NCBI RefSeq assembly: GCF_900113925.1
Contig: NZ_FORD01000007.1
Location: forward strand, 1 to 64,000
Reading direction: 5' to 3'
DNA: 64,000 nt
Source: Nitrosomonas sp. Nm34
GTDB taxonomy: Bacteria; Pseudomonadota; Gammaproteobacteria; Burkholderiales; Nitrosomonadaceae
Within the stretch, counting starts at the first letter, position 1; each line of letters starts with the position of its first letter. Positions 27,454 through 38,018 of the stretch are shown here, piece by piece. Position numbers and translations under genes: made by a program. Under the pieces are notes generated by a model. The model did no database searches. It saw only the letters and a list, made by a program, of their open reading frames with translations, and was not told the DNA's origin.

Positions 27454-28429
27454 ATGAGAGGCTGACACTTTAGCACTCCATAAGGTAGAGCTATTCGCGG
27501 AGGGAGCTGATTGGTATGAGAGTTACTGCACCTCTCCTGATTCGAAAAGCAGCCCATTGTCCATTAATACGTAACTGTATCGTATAGGTACAAAAAATAA
27601 GTTTTTTCAACTATAAATAGTTGAAATGCTTAAAAGCTATTGGTGATCAGAATTCACCTTGATCAGAATTTCTTCTGTTGATAATTACTTTACCCTAGAG
27701 ATCGTGAATACAAGCTGAACAATCTAAAGTAAGATATAGTGTGTACTTTGCAACAACTGGCTTGGATAAACAAATAGAGTCTTCAAATATTCCGGTAAAA
27801 GTGAAGTGTTTTGAGCAAGCCAGCTCAACAAGATTGGATTTGTAGACACTGTTATGGACGCTAAATGAAACATATGAAACGAAATAATTCCACAAAATAA
27901 TGAGGAAGAATCTACCAGTGTACTGCTTGAACGCATCCACTTTGACCGGGCTAACAGCACATAGCCAGGCTAGGATAACAATTGCGCTCATTAACAACCC
28001 ACAGCCAGTAATACGCGAAATACTCAAGCAAAAGATAGCTCAAGAACGTTACCATGAAATCATCTGCTCAGTGTCTTCATTTTCCTAATGCTTTCATCCT
28101 TGCTTGTTAGTAGTTAAACCACCCTCACAAGGGATCTGGCTTTATTGAACCACAACAGTTCCGGTTGAGAGAGTGAAAGTTTAAGCATAGCCGTGTTGGG
28201 CTTAAGCGTAAAAACTCCACGCTATCGCCCCGCCAAGGGCTACCGGGAGAGCACCGGATGGGGCAGTCATTACCTCTTCCCGTAACCGCGCCCCCGTAGC
28301 AGCAACTATATTCCATATATATTGACATAGCGTTAACTCAAGCCTATCTTCTCCACAAGCAGAAATAAGCTAATAATAAGAAATATCAACCAGACGAAAT
28401 ACAAACACAATAATCGAATTGGTAAATTG
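27454..28429. other. Gene-poor region without a recognised gene
   Basis: About 975 bp follow the NYN gene. Open frames here overlap each other on both strands and none has family-like motifs. A short direct repeat TGATCAGAATT occurs twice near 27648-27675. The sequence around 28180-28310 is GC-richer and may be a relic of a mobile element, but I could not identify it. Confidence 0.35.
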
Positions 28430-28699
28430 ATGAGCATGAATGCATTTATTATCAACCACATGAAAACCTTAGAGATGATTGGAGTTCTCATGCGGATTTC
28501 TAACTTCACTTTAGTCAGCTGGCTCGGCCCGGAGAGTCCCTTCATGTTTGTCTGGGCCATCAATACGTGTGATTCCCTGCTCCTCACATGGTGCGCGTTT
28601 TTACGCAAAGATGCGGCATACACACTCCTAAACATTTTTTGGATACTTATGGGAGTTATCGTCATAGCCCGAACTGTCGGATTTCTGGGTCTAACGTAG
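28430..28699 (+). CDS. Small multi-span membrane protein (hypothetical)
   Basis: The 89-residue frame has two or three hydrophobic helices: around SPFMFVWAINTCDSLLLTWC and AYTLLNIFWILMGVIVIART. The short charged loop between them is RKD. The arrangement resembles small PQ-loop or CBU_0592-like membrane proteins, but I cannot assign a family. The real start could be the internal Met at MRISNF. It has no partner gene, and function is unknown. Confidence 0.5.
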   Translation: MSMNAFIINHMKTLEMIGVLMRISNFTLVSWLGPESPFMFVWAINTCDSLLLTWCAFLRKDAAYTLLNIFWILMGVIVIARTVGFLGLT

Positions 28700-29931
28700 C
28701 CGTGCGAACGGCTTGACGAAATAAGTCTAACCATCGATCGAATTGATTCACAAAAGTAGTCCAGGTTTATCCTGATTCAGGCCGGTCGCTTATACTACAG
28801 AAGAACGAAGAAAAGAAATCCTCTTGAATAACGCTCCAATCCAGCATGATGATACAAGTTTTAACGACTGTGAGAGATGACGAGCAGAAGATCGCCGCCG
28901 TTACTGAAGAAATGCCTCAAGGTTATCCCTGGCTATATGACCGAGAATTAGAAAAAGCGTGTGAATATCTATAAACGAATAAAACCTGCAACCCTTACCA
29001 TCCGAATATTTCCTTTAGAGCTTGTGGAAATATTTTTGACGAGATGTACCGCAATTCAATCAGTTCTCATAAGATCAAATCAATGGTTGTGAATCTGCTT
29101 CCGATATGAGTATTTTTGAATATCCAAAACAGCCGTACCAACCGATCGATCTGCAGTGCCAAAAAGTTTAGATCAAATCTGATTTTGACAAAAATGGCTA
29201 CCGAGAACTAATCATCGCGCCCATCACCACGCAGTAAATGTTTGAAATGAGTTGGCGCTTCAAGCCAGCAGCACTTTGTTTATGTTCGATGGAGCAATCC
29301 GCGTAAAGCGCGATAACCATCAGGCATTGCACCGTATGTACTATCTTACCATCTGATGCAATGCGTTACACTTATTGCACCCTGCCAGCTAAATCAAACA
29401 TGGCTTTATCAGCTCTTCTTACCGCATTATCGATACTGTCTACAGCTTGCCTTCGCGTCATCTCTGGTTTAGATGAGAATTCTTTTTGAATCACTCTCAA
29501 CTGGTTAGGCTGTATTTTCACATCCAGATAGTAAAAGCTCATAAGAAGGATCCCAATCAGCGCCTCACAGTCATTAAATACTTTAGGCAGCAAATATAAC
29601 CAGCACTTCATCTGGAACTGGCGTTGATCGAGATTACCTCCTTGACACCGATGCTGCATGTAACCGGCTGGCAGAATCCTGGTGCCAGCTCTGTAGAGAA
29701 TATGATCAACCAACGGCAGGCAGCATTCAAAGCTCGCTTGCTCAATCTGCAAACCAATGAAGTGATCTGGGGATCGCTAATTTTTAACGATAAAGCCATT
29801 TACGGGCTTTTCCAAATCTAACTTACTATCCGGATAAATTTAAACCAAGGCTCGCCAACTTATTTCTGGCTATCACGTTGAGGTCGTTTGATCATTGATA
29901 ACAGCGATAATTAGCTTAAGCGGGAGGATCA
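28700..29931. other. Decayed region with phage or transposon debris
   Basis: No intact gene is supported. The frame around 28857-28974 (QVLTTVRDDEQKIAAVTEEM) and the frame 29624-29821 (INQRQAAFKARLLNLQTNEV) look protein-like but are fragments I cannot name. 29840-29931 is similar to 36375-36480, forming the left part of the segmental duplication described below. Confidence 0.35.
29388..29482 (-). repeat. MITE-like repeat family 1, copy 11
   Basis: Inverted and diverged copy. It has GCTAAATCAAACATGGCTTT at the left, core CTACAGCTTGCCTTCGCGTC and TCTGGTTTAGATGAGAAT at the right. Confidence 0.7.
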
Positions 29932-30990
29932 CTACTTAGGTGTTATGATTGACATCTCAAGCTCCTCCCCACCATACTCCGGCAAACTGTCATAAGGATT
30001 GGGGAGCCGGTCATCGGTTATGTACAAATTTCCAACATGATTCTTGTCAATCTCACTGAACGCCTGTTTCATTTGTTGCAAGCTTGCGCTATATACAATG
30101 TGGATAAATCTATTCTTCGAGTAATTATGTTGCCATTGTTCTGGCTGAAAGTATACGTAACTTCTTACGCTATTTTCAAATACCACTAAATTATCAACAA
30201 CGGGTTTGCTTAAATAAGCTTCGTCGGGCACTACTCCGGGGTGCCCCGTTACTGAATAATGAGTGCTTTTATCCTTGATATAGTTATATATTGCCTCGTA
30301 GTACCTGATGTTTTCATCTGTGCCATCTGCAGTCATTTCATCGATAAAAAAGCCGTCAATTGCGTAGAAAGCGATGTAACTATCAATGTCTCTAAAAATA
30401 CTGTCTATCTGGCGACTTCCATAACTGGAGTGTACGTAAGCAATTATCTTTCCTCCAGCTTCACGAACCCGATCAATTGCGTTAACAAAACTGGGGTCAG
30501 CGTTTGCACCAGGCCCGTTATGTGGGTTAAAAATGACGGTGGTAGATACCGCTTGAGCTGCCTCAGCCAGGTGGCTCCAATAAACTGGTTGTTTAGATGG
30601 ATGAAAATAGGCTGGAACAAAAAGATTGGCAGCGTAGACGAGCGTACCGAACATTACTGACAAGTAAACTCCAGAAAACAAAATAAAGTGTTTTATGCTC
30701 ATGTCGAATATATATCCTATGAAGTAAGGCGTAATAGACCGAGTTTTTACACTGATCTTGGAAGAAAAAAGAGAAAATACGAAAAATAACTACCTTTTTA
30801 GCTCAAACGAGTATTTTCTTGTTGTGCATGAATGCTAAGGAATAACAGATAGGCTAGCAATAATGCAGGTGCATACAATGCTTATTCGTTATCTGAAAAA
30901 TTAAACCACGCTTCCAAATAAAGCATAGCGCAAAACTGTACTAAAAATGGAGTGAAAATTTATACCCAGGTGAAAATATTAATAAAAACA
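29840..30990. repeat. Segmental duplication, copy 1 (paired with 36375-37560)
   Basis: The Spherulin-4-like gene and its flanks are duplicated about 6.5 kb away in the same orientation. Similarity continues into noncoding DNA on both sides. At the left are GGATAAATTTAAACCAAGGC and AGGATCACTACTTAGGTGTT. At the right is CCAAATAAAGCATAGCGCAA. Confidence 0.8.
29932..30702 (-). CDS. Secreted Spherulin-4-family protein (copy 1)
   Basis: The 256-residue protein has a signal peptide (to about LVYAA). The mature domain starts NLFVPAYFHPSKQPVYWSHL, then TTVIFNPHNGPGANADPSF, then DGFFIDEMTADG. This matches the spherulation-specific family 4 (Spherulin4) TIM-barrel-like fold, related to glycoside hydrolases. 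Acidic residues in FFIDEM are candidates for the active site. It is probably exported and acts on a polysaccharide. A nearly identical paralogue lies at 36481-37251. Confidence 0.85.
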   Translation of the reverse strand: MSIKHFILFSGVYLSVMFGTLVYAANLFVPAYFHPSKQPVYWSHLAEAAQAVSTTVIFNPHNGPGANADPSFVNAIDRVREAGGKIIAYVHSSYGSRQIDSIFRDIDSYIAFYAIDGFFIDEMTADGTDENIRYYEAIYNYIKDKSTHYSVTGHPGVVPDEAYLSKPVVDNLVVFENSVRSYVYFQPEQWQHNYSKNRFIHIVYSASLQQMKQAFSEIDKNHVGNLYITDDRLPNPYDSLPEYGGEELEMSIITPK

Positions 30991-31158
30991 ATAACTGACA
31001 GTAATTGCTTAATCCATAAAAGCAAGCGATGTACTGTGGGGAAAGGGTTAGCTATCTTAAAGAAGTGATCAAGCGCTGGCAGACTTGGGTGCAAAAGGTT
31101 GAGAATCTGCTGAAAATAATAATAATTCTAAAAATTGAATGTTTCTAAAGATAACTTA

Positions 31159-32160
31159 TTATTGAGTTTTATCCTTTTTTTCCTTTTTAGCTACCTCATT
31201 CTGGACTTCAGTTTTTATTTTGTGAGTGTCGGGTTGGTTTTGTAGGGATTCGTTATTTTCAATTTCAACTTCTTTGATAAAAACCGCATATTCAGTTGGA
31301 TAGATTGTATAACCTGAGATCTGAGCATAAATTCTTGTCAGGATAGCGCTAAAGTACAAGATAATGGCTGAATAATATACCCACAGCATAATGATTACGA
31401 TAGAGCCTGCTGCCCCATAAGTTGAACTTATATCACTATTTGATAAATAGATAGTAATCACAGATTTCCCTATCATAAAAAGCACAGCAGTGGTTATAGC
31501 GCCAGCAATAATATTTCTCCATCTAATTTTGGCATCTGGGAGGATCTTGAATATACAAGCAAATATAAAAGTAATGACAATAAAAGTTACAGTAAGATTA
31601 AGATAATAGGTGAAATAGACTGTAATCGTAGGAAACATCTTTTGTAAACCGCCAGTTAGCACTTCCAATGCAGCATTTAACATCAGGGATACCAGCAGAA
31701 TAAATCCTAATGAAACAACCATTGAAAAGCTTAATAGACGATTAACAATGAGTTTCATAAAACCTTTTTTGGGCTTCGCTTTTAAACGCCAGATATAATT
31801 AATGGATTCCTGAATTTCAACAAACACTCCGGTGGCCAAGAACAAAAGTATAATGGCGCTGCCAGCGGTTGATAATGTGCTACTTTTAGAGATAGCAGCA
31901 TTTTTGATCATTTCTTCGACTTGAGTTGCTGCTTGTGAACCTACCAATTCAGCAAGCTGTGGATAAAGGTTCCCTTCTATAGCTTCTGCACCGAAGAAAA
32001 ATTGAACGATCGTTATAATCACGATGAACATAGGGGCCAGTGCAAACAAGGTATAAAAAGCAAGCGAAGAACTCATTCTCAGTACGTTGACTTCCATGAA
32101 TTCAGAGAAAGCTTGTTTAATTACAGGCCATGCGTTCTTTAGTGTTAATTTCATTATCAC
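31159..32160 (-). CDS. YihY/BrkB-family inner-membrane protein
   Basis: The 333-residue protein has six hydrophobic segments. It has the family features SSSLAFYTLFALAPMFIVII near the N-terminus and SNSDISSTYGAAGSIVIIML in the last helices. The C-terminus is polar and lysine-rich (KKEKKDKTQ). The family was once taken for RNase BN, but members are integral membrane proteins of unsettled function. The initiator may be the second Met (MKLTLKN), 6 bases downstream. It is a single gene and complete. Confidence 0.9.
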   Translation of the reverse strand: MIMKLTLKNAWPVIKQAFSEFMEVNVLRMSSSLAFYTLFALAPMFIVIITIVQFFFGAEAIEGNLYPQLAELVGSQAATQVEEMIKNAAISKSSTLSTAGSAIILLFLATGVFVEIQESINYIWRLKAKPKKGFMKLIVNRLLSFSMVVSLGFILLVSLMLNAALEVLTGGLQKMFPTITVYFTYYLNLTVTFIVITFIFACIFKILPDAKIRWRNIIAGAITTAVLFMIGKSVITIYLSNSDISSTYGAAGSIVIIMLWVYYSAIILYFSAILTRIYAQISGYTIYPTEYAVFIKEVEIENNESLQNQPDTHKIKTEVQNEVAKKEKKDKTQ

Positions 32161-32605
32161 GAATAAATAAATAATAAAATTCTAAAAAATTCTTCAATGA
32201 GATGAGCTTTTAAAATTTAGGATGTTATATTCCATGAAAAATTCAAAATTTTTAATCTAGCTAAAAATAAATTATTAATTTGGCCTGTTCTTTTACCCCA
32301 TATTTTTATATGACTTTTATGCTTGCGAGTATTCAAGCCGATTTAAATGATCGGTGGTGTTCCACTAGCTTATACGCACAATAAGAGTAATTAGATGGCA
32401 ATACCACAAGAATTGCAATCTCAAACTTATCATTGGAGTTTGTTTTCGCGCTCAATCTGCTATAAGGTTAATACTCTACTTAATATAAAATTTGTTTTTA
32501 TGTAACTTATTGATTTTTATGAACCTATATCCAGAGCTCGAATCTGGGGCAAATTGATGGTTTATCAGGAAATTTATCCTGTTTGCAACAAATATCCCAT
32601 CCCAA

Positions 32606-33349
32606 CTATTCAGGAATTTTCTTGTGGAGTTTGACAGGCGCCACTCGTTTTTTCCGCATACGAAGATTGAGCATTTCCACTGAGACTGAAAATGCCATTG
32701 AAAAATAAATATAGCCTTTTGGCACATGGATGTCGAACCCCTCCAATATGAGCGTGACGCCCACTAAAATTAGGAAGGAAAGAGCAAGAATTTTAACCGT
32801 AGGGTGTGCATCTACAAAATCACCGATCGCCTTTGCCGCCATTAGCATGACCAATACTGCCAAAACAATAGCAATTGCCATGAGAGAAAGATGATCAACC
32901 AAACCAACTGCCGTGATAACTGAATCTAATGAGAACACAATATCCAACACGGCAATCTGAAGCAGCAGCATTCCCAAGCTGGTGACGACAATCAAACGAT
33001 CAGGTTCTTCTTGCCCTTCTAAGCTATTATGGATTTCATGTGTAGCTTTGGCCAGCAGAAACAAACCACCTCCAATTAGAATGATATCGCGACCTGAAAT
33101 TTCATATGAAAGCAATGTAAACAACGGTGCAGTTAATCCCATTACCCAGGAAATTGAAAATAGCAATCCTAAGCGCGTAATCATGGCAAAGCCAAGCCCC
33201 ATTCTTCTGGCAAATGTACGTTGACTTTCTGGAAGGCGCCCGACAAGTATGGAGATAAATATAATGTTATCGATCCCAAGAACAATTTCTAGTGCAGTTA
33301 ATGTGCCTAATGCTATCCAAGCTTCAGGACTTGCCAGCCATTCGAACAT
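32606..33349 (-). CDS. TerC-family integral membrane protein
   Basis: The 247-residue protein has seven to eight hydrophobic segments. The TerC signatures are LEIVLGIDNIIFISILVGRL at the start and LDIVFSLDSVITAVGLVDHL in the middle; the intramembrane Asp residues are thought to bind metal. Members are linked to manganese or calcium efflux and tellurite resistance. I chose ATG 33349 over the preceding in-frame TTG. It is on the same strand as the YihY-like gene but 445 bp away, so independently transcribed. That gap shows no gene. Confidence 0.92.
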   Translation of the reverse strand: MFEWLASPEAWIALGTLTALEIVLGIDNIIFISILVGRLPESQRTFARRMGLGFAMITRLGLLFSISWVMGLTAPLFTLLSYEISGRDIILIGGGLFLLAKATHEIHNSLEGQEEPDRLIVVTSLGMLLLQIAVLDIVFSLDSVITAVGLVDHLSLMAIAIVLAVLVMLMAAKAIGDFVDAHPTVKILALSFLILVGVTLILEGFDIHVPKGYIYFSMAFSVSVEMLNLRMRKKRVAPVKLHKKIPE

Positions 33350-33406
33350 CAAGGGTTCCCCTTCTTATTTTTGACGATTATGAATTGCTGCTAATAGGTT
33401 CGTATT

Positions 33407-33509
33407 ATTCCATTTCTAAATCAAACACGACGCGAAGGCAAGCCGCAGACAGTATCAATCATATGGCAAGGTGAAGCCAACAAAGTGAGTTTTGATTTAG
33501 AAATGGGAT
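33407..33509 (+). repeat. MITE-like repeat family 1, copy 12 (reference copy)
   Basis: Best-preserved copy, 103 bp. Left end ATTCCATTTCTAAATCAAA and right end TTTGATTTAGAAATGGGAT form inverted terminal repeats of about 19 bp. Between them are ACGCGAAGGCAAGCCGCAGA and GGCAAGGTGAAGCCAACAAA. There is no coding capacity. Flanking TA or TTA on both sides could be a target duplication. Confidence 0.92.
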
Positions 33510-33719
33510 TACTTGTTAAATGAGACTTAGGCTGGTAACAGCAGTTCAACTTTGTCAGATTTCATGATGCTCTTCAACAGATGTGCCTTCAAAAAATGGA
33601 TAATACGCAAACATCATGGTAAGCAAAAATAAAGGTACTGATAATCCATTGTATTGTCAAAAACACAGATGAACCTTTCAAAAAAATTTTCTTTTAGACG
33701 AAATGAAAAAGGATAGATT

Positions 33720-34187
33720 ATGAAATGGCTAGCGGGAATTATTATATTGATTTTGTTAATAGTATCAGTAAGATTTAGAAAATTGGCAGGGTTTCTTGTT
33801 TTGCTGGGTATTGTTGTTGGTTTGTTACTTTGGCAATACCAAGAGTATGAGAAGAATAAATCTAAGAACAGAATTTCGCCTTCGGAGCTGGTATTAAAAA
33901 ATATTACTTTTAAACCCTCAAATAGTCATTATGAAATGACGGGACGTATCATTAATAACTCACAAACCTTCACTTTGAATGGCGTTCAATTAAAAATTAC
34001 TGCTAAAGAATGTGCGAATAACGATAAGGATTGCATTATTATTTTAGAAAAAAATGAATATATTTATGTTCATATTCCACCCAAACAAGCGAGAGATTTC
34101 AGAAAAGAGGTTTCTTTTTATTCGAATCAGATTATAGAGGGGCAGTTAGTCTGGAATTATTCAGTGGAATTTGCTAAGTCAGAATAG
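33720..34187 (+). CDS. Membrane-anchored protein with an FxLYD-like extracytoplasmic domain
   Basis: The 155-residue protein has two N-terminal hydrophobic segments (LAGIIILILLIVSV and FLVLLGIVVGLLLW). A periplasmic domain follows (LVLKNITFKPSNSHYEMTGR, then NNSQTFTLNGVQLKITAKEC). The ordering of strands and the GRIINNSQTFTL segment resemble FxLYD-type beta-sandwich domains, which are common in exported proteins of unknown role. There is no operon partner. The family assignment is tentative. Confidence 0.65.
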   Translation: MKWLAGIIILILLIVSVRFRKLAGFLVLLGIVVGLLLWQYQEYEKNKSKNRISPSELVLKNITFKPSNSHYEMTGRIINNSQTFTLNGVQLKITAKECANNDKDCIIILEKNEYIYVHIPPKQARDFRKEVSFYSNQIIEGQLVWNYSVEFAKSE

Positions 34188-34487
34188 CTACCTGTTGTAT
34201 GTCAGTGATAATTGAATGCCGTTTTGCTACAGTTTGGTGGTCTAACCTATTTCGATCCATGGATTCAATTCTTATATGCACCTAGAATCAGTATTTAATA
34301 GCATGTGTTCTATATAGTGTTCCAACTTAAGATAAAAAAATAAAATTGCCTGTTAGAAAAAATCTTTCAGTTATTTTTAGCTCTAATAGTTATACACGAA
34401 GGTCGCAGTTGCACCGTTAGATATCACCTATACGAAATAATACTCTTCGGAATACATTGACAAATTTTTTAGTGATAAGACAAATTT

Positions 34488-34943
34488 ATGAAAGCGAACG
34501 CAATAGGCATAAATCATGTGGCATTAGAAGTTGGAAATATTGATGAAGCATTGAAATTTTATGGCAATTTCTTGAATTTTGAAGTTCATGAAAAAAATGA
34601 GATGCAAGCTTTTATTTATTTTGGAGATCAATTTATCAATTTTACAAAAAATGATAATAGACAGCCTGATCAAAAGCGACACATTGGCATAGCGGTAGAT
34701 AATAAGGAATTAGTAAGGCAGACACTTGAACAAATGGGTATCAAACTTTTAGAAGGTCCTTTTCTTGATTTTCTGGATCCTTGGGGAAATCGAGTAGAAA
34801 TAACTACTTATATCAATATTCAATATACAAAAGCTGACCATGTATTGCAGGGTATGGGGCTTGGTCATCTGAAAAAAACTGAGCAAGCTTTGGCTGAATT
34901 GAATGCAAGAGGTTTAGGGCCTAAAAAAAATGATAATAATTAG
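34488..34943 (+). CDS. VOC (glyoxalase/dioxygenase) superfamily protein
   Basis: The 151-residue protein has the beta-alpha-beta-beta-beta start INHVALEVGNIDEALKFYGN, then FLDPWGNRVEITTY. The His and Glu in these segments match metal-binding positions of the vicinal-oxygen-chelate fold. The substrate is unknown, and a small-molecule lyase, isomerase or resistance role is possible. It is single and complete. The 510 bp downstream of it (34944-35455) contain no recognisable gene. Confidence 0.85.
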   Translation: MKANAIGINHVALEVGNIDEALKFYGNFLNFEVHEKNEMQAFIYFGDQFINFTKNDNRQPDQKRHIGIAVDNKELVRQTLEQMGIKLLEGPFLDFLDPWGNRVEITTYINIQYTKADHVLQGMGLGHLKKTEQALAELNARGLGPKKNDNN

Positions 34944-35455
34944 GTGCTCTGGGATTTAATAAAATTTTTTAGAAGTGTTACCTAAAATAGATGGCTAGAT
35001 CCCATACTCTCATCACTATCAGCATATAATGTTAACCGGCTCTGACTTGTTAAGTAGAAGTCGGCGGGTAGATTTTTTATGAGAAGAATACTTCAATGTA
35101 ATTTTCCACAGGAGACATATGAGAACTTAAAACCATTAGCTCCTGATTTCAAAGTGCCGGTAGCCTTAACAATGCCAGCACCACGTGGACGCATATCGTA
35201 ACCATGAAAGGGACGAAGCTGTTTACAAGTTTGCAGGCCGCATCTATCTTTTTGATATAAAAATCACTTTGACTTATATGCGATTTCTTAGATTTGTGCC
35301 AGTATTACAAAGGTGCTGATTTAAAAAACTCCCTAAGATCGGCGTTGGTAAGTTTTCTTTGCAGTGTTAATGTCATCACAACTTCTTTTGAGTATTTAAC
35401 ATAAGGTTGACAGATGCATTGAGACTAATGCTTTTTTTAAATAGTGTTATGTTTT

Positions 35456-36060
35456 TTAGCGCCATACTCGGGTGGTTTCTGCATCAAACAAATTTACCTT
35501 ACACTTAAAAGAATGCTTTATGCCCTCAATGTGTCTTTGGAACGCTTCAGAATAAATTCCGATATAAACGCTGAATAGTTTGTTGCCTACTTGTGCACCC
35601 TGCTTCGCAGCAATATTTATCGCATCCATTATATGGAGGTCAGAGTCTCCAAAATTGAGACCGAATGTGACAAGGGAGCCCTCAATTTTGCTCAATGACT
35701 CGTAGCAAAAACTAAGGTATCAATTGTGCATAATATGATTCAATTTATCCTCACCATTGCCAGCAGCCACAAATATAGGGTATTCCTATCGTGCGAGCTT
35801 TTTTTATGTTCTCGAGTAAAAGTTTTTCACCACCGTACTCTTCCTTAATGGTATCTACTCCTGTCTCGAATATTGGTAAAGTGCCAGGAAGAAAGTGAAT
35901 GTTCTGTTTGTCTTTGCATTTTCCCCACCTCAACTCAGAATATTTACTAGGCTCATCTTCTCGATCTAGCCCGAACCCATCGATTCGGTTTTGGAAATTA
36001 TTTCGCATATAGCTTAACTGGTTAAGCCATATATTGAGCACTTGGCATGGCAGGAATAAG
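35456..36060 (-). pseudogene. DUF4917-family gene, disrupted
   Basis: Read on the minus strand from about 36060, the frame carries RIDGFGLDREDEPSKYSELR and IHFLPGTLPIFETGVDTIKE. After a frameshift near 35780 it gives FVAAGNGEDKLNHIMHN, a TGA, then YLSFCYESLSKIEGSLVTFG and NFGDSDLHIMDAINIAAKQG. It ends LFDAETTRVW. This order matches DUF4917 proteins, whose function is not established. The 5' half is replaced by a methylase fragment, so the gene is dead. Confidence 0.75.
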
Positions 36061-36335
36061 TGCGAAAGTATGACCGGGAGCATACTTTATTTTACTGTGA
36101 TCCGCCTTACTGGGGCACAGAAGGCTACGGTGCAGATTTTGGACTGGAACAGTATGCTCAAATAGCCGAGCTGGCAAGAACGATCAAAGTCAGGATGATC
36201 ATATCCGTTAACGATCTCCCAGAAATGCAGGAAGCATTTAAGGGACGAGCAATGCAGTCGGTGGCGATCAATTATATCGTGGGTGAGCTGCAAGGACACG
36301 GACAACGCACCGAGCTGGTGATCCGTAATTTTTAA
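36060..36335 (+). pseudogene. C-terminal fragment of a D12-class adenine DNA methyltransferase
   Basis: The 91-residue frame has the catalytic motif LFYCDPPYWGTEGYG and then QIAELARTIKVRMIISVNDL. It ends QRTELVIRNF, as Dam/D12 phage-type enzymes do. The N-terminal target-recognition part and the SAM-binding FxGxG motif are missing. It joins head-on to the DUF4917 relic, marking a recombination junction. It is probably a prophage remnant. Confidence 0.8.
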
Positions 36336-36374
36336 CGATGGAGTAATTCGCGGACTTTCTGAAACCCAACCCAC

Positions 36375-37560
36375 TTAACGGATAAATCTAAACCACGGCT
36401 AGCCAGTTGATTTTTGGCCATTGCTTTGAGATCGATTTGATCGTTAGCAGCAGCAATGATTAGCTTGAGCGGTAGGATCACTACTTAGGTGTTACGATTG
36501 ACATCTCAAGCATCTCCCTACCATATTGCGGCAGGCTGTCATAAGGATTGGAGAGCCTGTCATTGGTTATGTACAGATGTCCAGCGTGGTTCTTATCGGC
36601 CTCGTTGAATGCCTGCTTCATTTGGTCCGAGTTTGCGTCGTAAACAATGTGGATAAATTTATCCTTCGGGTAAGTATGTTGCCAGTTTTCCGGTCGAAAG
36701 TTTACATAACTTCTTATGGTATTTTCAAACACTACTAACTCATCAACGACGGGTTTGCTTAGATAAACTTCATCAGGCACCACGCCGGGATTGCCCGTTA
36801 CCGAATAATGACTGCTTTTATTCTTGATGTAATTATATATTGTCTCGTAGTACATGATGTTTTCATCGCTCCCGTCTGCAGTCTTCTCATCAATAAAAAA
36901 ACCATCAATCGCATAGAAAGCGATGTAACTATCAATGTCCTGGAGAATATTGTCCATCGGTCGCTCTCCATAATTGGATTTTACGTAAGCGATTACCTTT
37001 CCTCCAGCTTCACGAACCCGATCAATTGCGTTAGTAAAACTAGGGTCAGCGCTTATTCCAGGCCCGTTATTGGGGTTAAAAATTACAGTAGTAGGCACTG
37101 TCTGAGCTGCCTCAACCAAATGGCTCCAGAAAATGGGTTGATTAGATGGATGGAAGTATGCTGGAACAAAAAGATTGGCAGCGTGGACGAGCGTACCGAA
37201 CGTTACTAACAAATAAACTATAGAAAGCAAAATAAAGTGTTTTATGCTCATGCCGAATATATCCTTTGAAAAAGGGCGAAATAGACCGAGTTTCTACACT
37301 GATCTTGAGAGTATAAAAAGTACACTCTCTTGGGAGGAAAAAAAGAAGATATAGGGAAAAAAATGAATACTGATTTAGCTCAGATGATCAACTTCTTTTT
37401 CTTATTGTGTTAATGCTAAACAATAACAAACAGGTTAGCAATAATACAATACATATTAACTTTTATTTATTAACTCAAGAATAAAATGACCGTACCAAAT
37501 AAAGCGCAAAACAGTACCAAATTGAGCGAAAATTTATATTCGGTCGGACTACTACAGGCA
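36375..37560. repeat. Segmental duplication, copy 2 (paired with 29840-30990)
   Basis: It carries the second Spherulin-4-like gene plus flanks (AGGATCACTACTTAGGTGTT at the left, CCAAATAAAGCGCAAAACAG at the right). Divergence is visible but modest in both coding and noncoding parts. Confidence 0.8.
36481..37251 (-). CDS. Secreted Spherulin-4-family protein (copy 2)
   Basis: The 256-residue protein is the same length as copy 1, with conservative differences through the whole protein (for example NLFVPAYFHPSNQPIFWSHL and DGFFIDEKTADGSDENIMYY). The signal peptide and putative acidic catalytic residues are kept, and there are no stops, so both copies look functional. Exported carbohydrate-active or wall-directed enzyme is the likely role. 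Its 3' side (36336-36480) holds the duplicated flank. Confidence 0.85.
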   Translation of the reverse strand: MSIKHFILLSIVYLLVTFGTLVHAANLFVPAYFHPSNQPIFWSHLVEAAQTVPTTVIFNPNNGPGISADPSFTNAIDRVREAGGKVIAYVKSNYGERPMDNILQDIDSYIAFYAIDGFFIDEKTADGSDENIMYYETIYNYIKNKSSHYSVTGNPGVVPDEVYLSKPVVDELVVFENTIRSYVNFRPENWQHTYPKDKFIHIVYDANSDQMKQAFNEADKNHAGHLYITNDRLSNPYDSLPQYGREMLEMSIVTPK

Positions 37561-37973
37561 TATCAGCCTGAACGACTATCACGCCTCGATTTCACCTTTG
37601 ATTATTTCCTACCAAACCTGGATTTTGACGAGGACAGCTTTGTTTCTGTCGCCAGCAAAGATAGCCAGCACCGCCGAAACCACAAAATTCAAACCTTCTC
37701 CTTCGGTTAGTGCGAGATCAAATGCGCATTTATAACAAATCAAATGCGATGAGATTAACGAGAAAAGTGCCAAACCATGGTTTTTAATTATGGAAATTGA
37801 GCCAGGATGTTTGACGGATTGAATGGCTGGTGCGCAAATCATCCTTGCTCATTTCTTAGATTCGCATAAATGGGAATCAAGCCGAGGTTAGAGGAAGTTA
37901 TTCAGCACTTGATTATGCTGTAGCAGGTTAAAATACTGACTCTCTTGATAAAGTGCCTAGATTTGTACTTAAT

Positions 37974-38018
37974 TGGCTCCCCGACCAGAGCTCGAACCTG
38001 GGACCTGCGGATTAACAG
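37974..38018 (-). other. Left attachment site (attL; partial tRNA-Asn copy)
   Basis: It begins TGGCTCCCCGACCAGAGCTC and ends TGCGGATTAACAG, after which the tRNA match stops. The identical end point of the match (the anticodon loop) is the usual crossover region for tyrosine integrases. Confidence 0.9.

Noticed and set aside
29608..29799. Frame starting MALSLKISDPQ, resembling a VapB antitoxin start
   Set aside because: Only the first few residues fit, no ribbon-helix-helix continuation and no toxin gene beside it.
159..33509. The repeated ~105-bp sequences as a CRISPR array
   Set aside because: They are dispersed, in both orientations, and have terminal inverted repeats; there are no regular spacers and no cas genes.
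37486..37710. 74-residue frame after the second Spherulin-4 gene
   Set aside because: It lies partly in the duplicated flank, and the other copy of that flank does not keep the frame.
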